The position numbers were made by a program, and so were the translations under genes. Below, one piece after another: positions 53,985-64,000 of a DNA stretch of 64,000 nucleotides. Position 1 is the stretch's first letter. Each line of letters starts with the position of its first letter. Source of the stretch: Palaemon carinicauda (taxonomy: Eukaryota > Arthropoda > Malacostraca > Decapoda > Palaemonidae); assembly GCF_036898095.1 (NCBI RefSeq), contig NC_090759.1, positions 19,292,777 through 19,356,776 on the forward strand, read 5' to 3'. The notes beneath the pieces are model-generated. The model was not told the origin of the DNA, searched no databases, and saw only the letters and a list, made by a program, of their open reading frames with translations.

Positions 53985-55240
53985 TTGTAGTTTGCTGATG
54001 TTGGGAAACTTTTGTCCAGTACATCTTTGCTGATCATGAGGATACTCAAACAGTTTCAACATGTTAAGGTATCCTCACTCAGAAAGGGTGAGGAAACCTT
54101 AACTTTTTATAGCATGCTTTAAACAATATTTATGAGTCCTTGAGTTAGAATTAATTAATCTGCTAGATTGTAATCTTAGGTTAGATGCAGCTTTTCATGT
54201 AATGTGGCATATTTGTGATGTGTTGTATCTTCACAAAGTTATTCCCTGTGTAGATGGAGATTATCCAATTAAATTGCTTCACCTCACACGATATGAGTTA
54301 TATTTTGCTATGTGTGACGTTAAGGTCACTGTTAGACAAAGAATTCAGGAGTTGTTCCTTCAAACTTGGAGCTGACCCCGTGAAAAGCTGAAAAGCTGAG
54401 AACATTTCAGACTACATTTTTTGTTTAATCTACTACTATTTCCATGAAGATATCATAATAGACTGTTAATGACAATGTTGAAATCTAAGAATTAATGCTA
54501 TTTTAAGAGGGTTGGGATCATGACTTTTAGTTAATTTAAATTTGCACCAAAATTATTTAAGAGTTAGAACAAAGCTAATAGTAAAGCTAGATCAGGCAAG
54601 GATATAAGGTTCGTTGGCAGTTGAAATTAACATAATGATCAACCTGTGTGTTTTACTTGTAGAAAGGAACAAAACGCCATTGATTGCAGTGAAAAAAAAA
54701 CAGCGTAACCATTCAAAAATCCTATACATGAAACTAAAATTCAAACAATGATATCTCAGTACCAATTAATTCTATAAATTTTATTGATTTCATTGCTGCA
54801 GACTTTAATTCAAAAATATTACTGTTTTAGTCATTGGTGGGTTCATTGATAGCTTGGGAAAGTGGAAAACACCAGACAGCAGCGCTGTCAACTTGCATAC
54901 TCAAGTACATGACTCGCTATCAATAGCGAAATGAGGTAAAATCATTCAGTAGTTGGGAATTATGTCCTGTTTTAAGCTACTCTATCACGAGTACTATAGA
55001 TCTTGAAAATAGTTTATAATATTTATACACATACACTAATGTATATAAAATATACTAGTGTACCAGACCCTTCTAGATATGCACAAACATGCATACCCCT
55101 CTCACCACGGTATGGTGTACCAACCGTGTGTCACACGATACTACAGAGTAACGACAATGTGACGAGTCACCAATCTTCTCTCAGCTCGTCACATTGTCGT
55201 TACTATGTACGATAGTGTGACATACAGTTAGTACAATGGC
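53985..55240. other. AT-rich intronic DNA with two hairpins (block B)
   Basis: Counterpart of 27701-28920; hairpins at 54064-54102 and about 55129-55222. No gene. Confidence 0.5.
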
Positions 55241-56354
55241 TACTCCTATCCTCCCTACCAGAGGGATGGGAGAGCTGAGCATGATACGCCTATTGACGCA
55301 AAGGGCCTCAGTTAGATTTCACCAGTCGTCTTTGTCTTGAAGTTTTAAATCAATACTTCTCCATTCATCCTCTACTTCATGATTCATAGTCCTCAGCCAT
55401 GTGTGCTAAAAGCATGCCCAAACCATCTCCATCTACCCCTCACCATGATCTCATACACATATGGCACTCGAGTAATCTCTCTTAGAGTTTCCTTTCTAAT
55501 CCTGTCCTGCCATTTAACTACCAATATTCTTCTGAGAGCTTTGTTCTCAAATCTACTGAATCTGATGGATATTGTTTCATTTTCATACCATGAATCATGT
55601 CCATACATTAACACCAATCTCACTAAACTGATATGTATCCTGATTTTTAAAAGTAATCTCAGACAGTGGCTGGGTTAAGTAAAATTTAGAAATATAATCG
55701 CCTAATTGGCTTTTTCTTTCAATCTTTCATTAAACTCCAATTCTAAAAACCCTGTTAGAGTTCCTGATTATTAAAATGATTCTACCTTATTAATTCTTCC
55801 TCCTTCCAATAATATTTCAACGTCCATTGCATATTCTGTTCTCATCATCAATGTTTTTCTTCTATCTATCTTCAGCCCAAACTTATGTGATATTTCATGC
55901 ATTCTGATAAGCAAGCATTGCAAATCTTGTAGTGTTCTGCTAAGGACAGCATTATCAGCATACTCTAGGTCTGCTAATTTCCTATTACCAATCCAGTCCA
56001 ATCCTTCTCCACCATCCCCAAGTGTTCTATCCATTAAAATATCCATGAGGAGGATAAACAACATAAGTGACAACACATTCCTTTGGAGTACTCCACTGTT
56101 CACAGGAAATTCATTTGATGGGTCTCCACTAACATTAACTTTGCACTTGCTATGCACATGAAGACTTATAATCAAATTTGCATATTTAAGAGGAATTCCA
56201 TAATATCACAGGCCTCTCCACAAAATTGTCCGGGGACTCTATCAAGGCCTTTTTCATAGTTTAAAAATGCCACCAAAAGTGGATGTCTATATTCTACATA
56301 TTGCTGTACCACATGTCTTAAAATGAAAAATTGGTTTGTACAACTTCTACCTTT
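55240..56354 (-). pseudogene. RTE-like LINE, 3' part, interrupted by DIRS-3
   Basis: Counterpart of 28920-30036: SGVLQRNVLSLMLFILLMDI, LEYADNAVL and RGRWRWFGHAFS. Confidence 0.8.
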
Positions 56355-56684
56355 TTTGGGCTCAGGGCATGTCGTCCTGATGGAAGTTCCTTCATTAGTA
56401 GCTTCCTAGGTATATTTGACTACAGTGATTTATCCCAGAGAGTTTACCAAAGGTATCCAGAATTCTAACTCCTGGAGCGAATATCCCTTAAAATTTAAAA
56501 AGGGATATCGCGTATATCAGAGAACGTATTCTTGACACGTCTCATAGCTATTTACACCCCAATAGCGTTTTCGCTTCGAGAGGGAAAAAGTGGCCAGAAT
56601 ATAAGAGAGTTGTTAAAGAGGCGATGCTCTCGACACTCCTACTGTACTGTAAATAGTGCGCTGAATCGCCACCACGTGGCGCCA

Positions 56685-59051
56685 CCAAGCCATTCTTTCG
56701 TTTGTAGCTCTGCTGACCGGTGTTATCCCGTGTTATCTCTCGGTATTTTGGAACTATTTCGTCGCTATGATGTTTTCACCAGCCTCATCAGCTTCCGGAA
56801 AATTAAGTAATATCTTTAGATTGTGTAAATGTAAGCTCTTGCCAGTTTTACTCTTCGATTGAGATCGTAATTAACGTAACAAGAGCTGTTGCCAGCCGGA
56901 TGGCGTCATGGAAGCACTCGTTCTTCTTGTTCATTTAGTTATCAAGAACGATTTCCCGGCATTATTTCGCTTTAATAACTTTAGCTATTTAGATATTTAG
57001 CTAGGGAATTTCATATTATGTCAATGTTGTCGTGGATTTGGCTATTTATGGTCGAGCCTCACGAGTGCTAGTCTTCCTAGCCTAGGCACCTACACACTTC
57101 ATGCATGATATAACCTTCCTGGACAAGTTTTATTGAAGCTCAGGCAATATTTTATACAATTAAGATATTACTGCATAACATTTTCCTCTTCCAAGATAGT
57201 ATACAAGAGTGTTTCGGTGAATGATTCTCTATGCTCCTAGACTTAATAGCCTAGGGGCTTTAGTATACTTTCTTACATGTCCCTTATTGCTCTTGTATTG
57301 TCTTTTAAGGGGAGACTGACACCTTCTATACTTTTTAAGTCGATACTATCTCTAACGAAATCTAAGAGCAATTCCCCTTCCTCTGATCAGCTTAGGCTAC
57401 CCTCAGTTAACTGCTGCGAGCTGTGTTCTGGCAAAATTTACTGGGGTGTTTTGTCTCTTTCTCTTAACCACTGACACAGTTTTGAGCTGAGAACGGAAAA
57501 TCAGAGTAAAGTCTGTGTTAGGCATCCTACTGTCTTAGTGAAATGGTTTCCCAAGTCAGGTTAGGTTGCCGTTCAGGAGGCTAGTCCTCCCTAGGCCATA
57601 CTGGAGGTTCTTGTATATCAATTTCCTCCTTCCTCGGTCTGGCAGACAGTCCTGTACTAGTAGATCTTAGTATAAAGAAATGATATCTTCCTTACTTAAG
57701 ATCTCTGGTACCAGATTCTGTTCTCTAGTGAGATTGTGTCCTATGGCCGCTTTCTCAATTAACTAACCTAACCTGGGGAAATAATTTCTCCTACTTGAGG
57801 TTACTTTATGAGATCAGAATCCTTCAAATTAGGTAATGCTCTAGGGTTTTACCTTACTTATAGGACTTCTACCCCTTCCCCACTGTCTCTTTTGTGTTGG
57901 ATGAACCATCACCCTTCTGGCTGTTGTTCTACATTTGACCCTACGGGTAATCTATAGAATTGGCCTGAGGTTCCCTGTCTGCTGCCGGCTGGGCCGGCTG
58001 CCGGCAGGTACCCTCATATCTTTGAGTGTGCTCTCCAGTCCTCCCTTGAACTGCATTCCATACCCCATATGAATGGGATATGGTTGAGATGAAGCCCGAA
58101 TATAATTCCCCCTTCCACTTGCACCCTCTTTCGGGATGTAGGCCGGCAAGGCTGAGCCTTTGCCGTCCCCCATCCTCTATTTCTCTCTGCCTTTCCATAT
58201 ACTGGGCCGGCCGCTGGCAGCTAGTAGCTGTTGTCGGCCATGTTGGGTGTCTGTCGGCTGGCAGTTACTCTGCCGCCACTTGCCGTGGGTGTCGCTGATC
58301 GACAACCCAACGACAATGAACATACTATGACCGGCTGCCGGAAACTGAGTTGTCGGCTGGCAGCCGGCCACCCAAAATTTATATAGGTGCCGCCGGTTGC
58401 CGCCGGGTCCTACTTAATAGAGATCCTTCGGCTGCTGGCGGGCAGAGCGGCAACTGCCGACCTGCCGCCCACTACTTTGAAGACAGTATCTGTTTCAAAT
58501 AGCCCAGAATAGGCCCGGCATATGTCGGCTATGCCGGCATGTTCCGGCTAGGCCGGCATGTGCAGGCGGGCCCGGCAGGTGCCGTGGGGCCCGGAAGATG
58601 CCGGGGGGCCCGGAAGATGCCAGCAAGCCCGGCAATACTGGCGACATGCTGCCGCCAGTCATTGCTGTAGCCCAAAAGTTTTCCAACCTTCAAGTGGTTC
58701 ATGGGCAGCCAATTGTGAGACCATCATTTTTAGGGAGTGATTCTCCCTACCAATTAATGGTTATTACCCATTAATTTAATCCCCTATATTGAACATGGAA
58801 GATTGTGTTAAGAAGACACCTTATATCCAAGGATATTATCTTCCCCTTGAATTAATTATGAATCTATAGTTCAATATTGGAGGAGGTCATAGCAATGGGC
58901 TGGACAGGAAACACATGTAGGTGTCTTTCCTACTTTCTAGCTTACTCTATCCAAGCTAATATTAATTAAATATTAATTAAATATTAATTAAAATATGTAT
59001 GCTGAAATCTGAGAATTTCACCGAATACTAATAGCTTTTCTCTCTTTACAG
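56685..59051 (+). promoter_or_regulatory. DIRS-3 leader
   Basis: Contains the conserved short frame (MFSPASSASGKLS at about 56769), the GCCGGC-rich array (57980-58640), the ATTAATTAAAT minisatellite (three units, 58960-58995, against five in DIRS-2), and the splice-acceptor-like TTTACAG with AG at 59050-59051. Confidence 0.6.
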
Positions 59052-60745
59052 GAGGAGCACCACGTGTGCGGGAACAACTTTTGCAGGGTCCGTAGTAAGA
59101 GCTTCTACGGACATTGCATGTGCAGGGCCCATGCTCGCTGCGCAGTTACCAAAGGGGCTCTCAAGTACTGGGACCCACAGGTATGTACCGTTTGTGACAA
59201 ACTTATTAAAGAGGCTTTTGATGATCAAAAGTCTACTGAGTCTAGGGATGCAGCTAGGGACACGCTGCGGAAATGGGTCAGGGGTTTTCAAAAGAACACT
59301 TCTGGCCCATACCTTCCTAATGAGAGGATGAGGGATTGTCTCTTCCCTAATGCATCTGCGGATGCAATTGTTCCCCAGGCTCAACCTGAGATCCCCTTAG
59401 TTCAGATTCCGGTAGAACCTGACGTTTCGGATGCCTTTCAGAGCATCCAATTAGAGGACAACATGTTTGTTGTCTCGGAGGAGACTGAGAACAATCTCCT
59501 AGTGGATGAACTGGAGCAGGAGGATGAGATACCTCCTGAGACTGGAGTCGAGATAACCGAAACGATTTCGGTATCATATGCAGCGACCGACGCCTTCGAT
59601 TTCTTCCACCGCACCTCAGTTGGATTCCATTACAAGTACGCTACACTCGCTACTGTCCATAGTGCAGGACATTCAGAAAAAAATCGTCCGAGAAAGAAGC
59701 ATCTTTCCGGACGGAGATTCATCAGCTAGTTGCGTCACGTTTAGCCCCGAAGTTAAACATTAAGGACCTCCCCGCCTTCTCTGACGTTAACCTATGGAGG
59801 TACGCAGGGCATATGCCTATGTCGGGGGGGGGGGAGATCTTCCTCTCAGAGAAACTGGGGCCTATCCGGATTGCTATGTCCGTCTGAGGACGGAACCAGC
59901 ATCCAAGGAGGAAACAGAGCAGAAGAAGACGATTGTCCTTAATCTATCTAAGGCACAGGCCTTATATACAACCACCTTGAAAGAGAGGGCCTTTACTACT
60001 TCCAAGGTGCCGGCTCTCTGCAAAGAGCACACATCCTTTATTGCTGACTCCGAACGTGCCTTCCCCTTTATGGACAAAGGGTTTAAGGCAGCCTTAAAGG
60101 CAGTTAAGGCAGGGAAACCTTGCCCTACACTTGAAGAGTGTAGACCATTTTCCCTCGCCTTCCCTTCAGATGATAAGGATTGGAAGGATGTCCATAACAC
60201 CTTCACAGTTGGGAAGCTAGCGGCAGATATCGCTGGACGGCAGTTCAACGAAGATCTCCCAAAGCTGTCAGAGTTTCTCCTGTGCAGGGAACAGGAGACT
60301 AAGGAATGTCTCGCTGCTTCCATGTCTCTGCAGACTGGCTTAGAGACTATGGTCAAAGAGGTCGTAGATAAAGCCGCTTCGGAGAATAGGAATCTCCTCT
60401 CCAAATGGGGCTTGTCCTCTAAAAGGAAATCTTCCGCTGATGAGGGTCCCCAGCCGAAGAACAAGTCAAAACGACCAAGAGTGCCCTCTTGGCCAAAGCA
60501 ACAGCAACAGCTTCCCATGGCCACGATGCCCCAGACGGTGGCACAACCACCCCCCACCTTTCCACTGGTGCCACCAACGCTGGCGACCCAGTCGCCCGTG
60601 TTCACCCCAGTATTTGAAAGGCAATCAACTACCTTTAAGCCGAACTCTCGAGGTTCCTTTTGAGGATCCTCTAGACGCCCCTTCAGAGGTAGGGGCAACA
60701 AAGGTGGACATGGCCAAGGAGGCAAGTCTTCCAACCAGCACTCAA
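59052..60745 (+). pseudogene. DIRS-3 gag-like ORF, broken
   Basis: Counterpart of DIRS-2 gag, also without the ATG (CAC). The Cys/His cluster is intact. A small deletion shifts the frame at about 59580, the G run is 11 long at about 59824-59834, 41 bp are lost near 59859 and 201 bp near 60353 (67 codons, in frame). The TGA before the RG-rich tail is shared with DIRS-2. Confidence 0.8.
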
Positions 60746-60749
60746 AGTG

Positions 60750-62552
60750 AGATGCTGCCGGTAGGAGGGAGACTTCTCCACTTCCGGGATCGTTGGACCT
60801 TTGATCCCTGGGCCTACAGCCTAATCAAGAAAGGACTAGGGTGGAGTTGGAGCTTGTTTCAACTCCACCCAACTTCCCTCAATTCTTCCAACACACAACC
60901 CCCGTACTGGAAGAATATGTTCAGGAACTCTTGAACAAAAAAGTTATACGGAAGGCAAAGTCCATTAGCTTTCAAGGAAGGCTATTTTGTGTTCTGAAGA
61001 AGGATTCGGAAAAGCTCAGAGTCATTCTGGACTTATCACCACTCAACAAGTTCATAGTGAACCACAAGTTCAGAATGTTGACGCTTCAGCACATAAGGAC
61101 CCTTTTGCCCAAACGGGCATTCGCAGTCTCTATAGACATGACGGCTGCATACTGGCATGTTCCAATCAACCGTCAAGTTTCCCCCTACCTAGGGTTCAAA
61201 CTAAAGAAAAGAAAGTAAGTTTTCAGAGCCATGCCCTTTGGCCTAAACATAGCCCCAAGGGTATTCACAAAGCTTGCAAATGCAATTATTCATCAACTAC
61301 GCCTGAAAGGAATCCAGGTGGTAGCCTACCTGGACGATTGGTTGGTGTGGGCAGCATCCGAGGAAGAATGCATGCAAGCCTCCAAGGAAGTGATCCAGTT
61401 TCTGGAACACTTAGGATTCAAGATCAACTTGAAAAAGTCTCGGCTTTCTCCAGCTCAAAAGTTCCAGTGGCTTGGTGTCCACTGGGACCTACTGTCACAC
61501 TGCCTTTCCATTCCATCAAAGAAGAGGAATGAGATAGCAGGATCTGTCAAAAGACTCCTTCAATCCGACAGGATATCAAGAAGGCAACAGGAGAGAGTGT
61601 TGGGGTCCCTCCAGTTTGCCTCAGTGACAGATCCAGTATTGAGAGCACAATTAAAAGATGCATCAGGAGTTTGGAGAAAATACGCATCAAACGCTCGAAG
61701 ATATCTACAAAGACCGATACCAAATCGTCTGCGATCACTACTCAAGCCATGGTCGGAGGCCAAGAACCTAAGAAACAAGGTACCCTTGAAACCACCTCCT
61801 CCAGCAGTCACCGTTCATACGGATGCCTCGAAGGAGGGGTGGGGAGGTCATTCTCATCTTCGGAAAGTCCAAGGAGCCTGGTCTCCCCTCTTCAAGTCCT
61901 TCCACATCAATTTTCTGGAAGCCATGGCAGTTTTTCTATCTCTGAAAAAGCTGAAACTTCGCTGCTTAATCCACATCCATTTGGTTATAGACAGCAAAGT
62001 AGTAATGAGATGGCTAAATCGACAAGGCTCGAGATCGCCTCACATAAATCGAGTGATATTGGCCATCCTTCGTCTAGCCAAGAAGAAGAGATAGCATTTG
62101 TCAGCAGTCCACACCTTCAAGGGTTCCGCAATGTGACAGCGCACACTCTATCCAGGGTCAACCCGATAGAGTCCGAATGGTCTCTAGATGCAAGATCATT
62201 CTCTTCCATATTACGCAAAGTCCAAGAACTGCAGATAGACCTCTTTGCAACGAGCGACAACAAGAAGCTACCCCGGTATGTAGCCCCGTACGAGGATCCT
62301 CTAGCGGAAGCGATAGATGCAATGTCCATAAATTGGAACAGATGGTCCAAGATCTACTGTTCCCTCTAACCAACCTTCTGTTGAAAGTCCTCGAGAAACT
62401 GAGATCCTTTCGGGGGACAGCAGCAATAGTGGCCCACAAGTGGCCAAACAGCGTTTGGTTCTCTCTGATAACGGAACTACGCCTGAAGCTGATGCCGTTG
62501 CCGGAACCAGTTCTGACTCAGCAAGTGCAGAAATTGACTGTCTCCGTTTCAT
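60750..62552 (+). pseudogene. DIRS-3 RT, RNase H and Dam-like region, broken
   Basis: RT with YLDDW at about 61329; shares the stop before FRAMPFGLN, the AC insertion in RNase H and the frameshift in the Dam-like part with DIRS-2. It keeps LQFASV, so the one-base loss at 35548 is private to DIRS-2. RNase H is complete through VIDSKVVMRWL. Confidence 0.85.
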
Positions 62553-63506
62553 CAGAGAAAACCCAGAACCTTCATCTCATGATTTTCTCGCCCTAGCGAT
62601 CAAGAAAAGGTTTGGAATTTCTAGAGACAGTATTAACTTCTTATAAGAATACAAGTCAAAGTCAACAAGAAGACAATATGAGTCTTCCTGGAAGAAGAGG
62701 GTGGCCTTTGTCAAGGCAAAGAATCCTGAGGAGATTTCTACGGATTTTTGCTTGTCCTTCTTCATCCATCTGCATGAACAAGGTTTAGCAGCTAATACGA
62801 TTACTACATGTAAATCCGCCTTAGCCAGACCAATACAATACGCCTTCCAAGTAGACTTCTTTAATGAAATCTTTAACAAGATTCCTAAAGCCTGCGCTAA
62901 ACTTCGGCCTGCAGCTCCTCCAATGCCCATTTCATGGTCTTTGGATAAAGTTCTTCACTTAGCATCAACCCTGAACAATGAAAATTGCTCGCTGAAAGAC
63001 TTGACTTAAAAGGTGATACAGTAATCTTATTTGTACTAGCCTCAGGAGCCAGAGTTGGCGAAATAGTGGCCCTCTCGAGGGATGATGGCCACATTCAGTT
63101 CACAGACAACGGAGAACTGAACCTCTTTCCGGACCAGTCGTTTCTCGCCAAGAACGAGCTGCCCACTAAGAGATGGGGTCCCTGGAGAATCTGCCCTCTG
63201 AAGGAAGAAGCATCCCTCTGCCCAGTGGAATGCTTAAAGGTCTATCTTCGTAGAACTTCAGACATTAAGGGAGGTCAGCTTTTCAGGGGAGAGACTTCTG
63301 GTTCAACGTTATCCTTGAAACAGATATGGGCGAAAATAACCTATTTTATACGCAGAGCGGATCCAGACATTACACCCGCAGGTCATGATCCGAGAAAAGT
63401 TGCATCGTCTCTGAATTTCTTTCAGACAATGTCGTTTGAAAGCCTGCGTGCTTACACTGGTTGGAAGTCTTCTAGAGTTTTCTTCAAGCACTACGCGAAG
63501 CAATAA
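62513..63506 (+). pseudogene. DIRS-3 tyrosine recombinase, broken
   Basis: Shares with DIRS-2 the FL-stop-EYK, a stop after LKDLT (TAA here, TGA in DIRS-2) and the ACAGT insertion. Catalytic half open from 62985: ASGARVGEIVALSRDD, GHDPRKVASS, FKHYAKQ. Confidence 0.88.
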
Positions 63507-63530
63507 CAAGAAATAAAATTTCATGTGGTA

Positions 63531-63559
63531 GCGGCAAGCAGTGTTATAAAACCTGCCGC
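63531..63559 (+). other. Hairpin after the DIRS-3 recombinase ORF
   Basis: GCGGCAAG and CCTGCCGC with loop CAGTGTTATAAAA; one mismatch against the DIRS-2 stem. Confidence 0.55.
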
Positions 63560-64000
63560 TTGATTATTGCGAAGAACCGTGCACTAATTGGGACTTTTAG
63601 TGAAGGGTGTACATGATAGAATTTTAAGGTATATCATGTTGAGTATTGTGTTTAGGAAGACACTATAGACTGTTCTATCTATACAGGTGATATCAAGTAT
63701 AATAAACTGACACAAGTGCCAGGCATTCTTATAAGCACAGTGTTCCTAGTAATAACAGCATACATAGTGAAATATTATATTTCCCTTTGAATGGCTAATG
63801 TTTCCTTTTCCGGTGAAACTTATTTATTTTCTGTTATTACTGTTTATACTTTTACGCAGAATTGTTCAGCGTAAGATGTAATTGATTACAACCCTGATTT
63901 CTATTTTTGTAATAAACAATAGAAGGAATCTTTGAGTCTCTTTCGCCTCAAATATTCAAAATTATGTATAAATCAGAGCACCCTGGATTCTCTTAATATT

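Larger units (their letters stand above)
56355..64000 (+). mobile_element. DIRS-3: block B copy of DIRS-2, truncated by the window
   Basis: Same insertion point, left inverted repeat (56355-56684), leader and coding order as DIRS-2. The internal complementary region and right repeat lie beyond the window. It carries extra deletions of 41 bp and about 201 bp in gag. Confidence 0.9.

Overview
This is repeat-rich eukaryotic DNA, most likely from a decapod crustacean. The lineage is inferred from several DIRS1-like tyrosine-recombinase retrotransposons, CR1/RTE/I-type LINEs, tRNA-derived SINEs and very long (TA)n tracts; no species can be named. About nine tenths of the window is transposable element or simple repeat. 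No bacterial operon, CRISPR array or rRNA gene was seen.

Host gene. Five short minus-strand exons (53411-53201, 43583-43489, 41226-41028, 40733-40636, 27123-26913) form one multi-immunoglobulin gene. N-half exons carry the first Ig cysteine and C-half exons carry the core Trp and the D-x-G-x-Y-x-C motif. They alternate with strictly compatible phases (0 inside a domain, 1 between domains). Read 5' to 3' on the minus strand they give the end of one Ig domain and two complete ones. All other genes belong to mobile elements.

Layout. 1-4581: DIRS-like element on the minus strand (decayed gag and RT), abutting a CR1-like LINE fragment (4582-5660). 5812-38930 (block A) and 44237-64000 (block B) are two copies of one direct duplication that includes an Ig C-half exon. 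Block A then gained an I-clade LINE (7704-14125, 12-bp target-site duplication) and a structurally complete DIRS element, DIRS-1 (16042-24692, inverted terminal repeats plus internal complementary region). Block B gained a different LINE (47517-51490). Both blocks share an older dead DIRS element: DIRS-2 at 30037-38924 and DIRS-3 from 56355 to beyond the window end. This sits inside an older RTE-like LINE. 38930-44237 is the spacer between blocks, with three Ig exons, a 620-bp (TA)-rich tract, SINEs and LINE scraps.

How the parts work together. The DIRS elements encode gag, RT-RNase H plus a Dam-like region, and a tyrosine recombinase in overlapping frames; none of the three family-1 copies in the window is intact. 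The host gene appears to have grown by tandem duplication of a unit of about two Ig domains, with introns inflated by transposons that also give a relative chronology. The most notable points are the split-exon Ig gene, the excess divergence of its duplicated exon, and a conserved splice-acceptor-like site directly before the DIRS gag frame.
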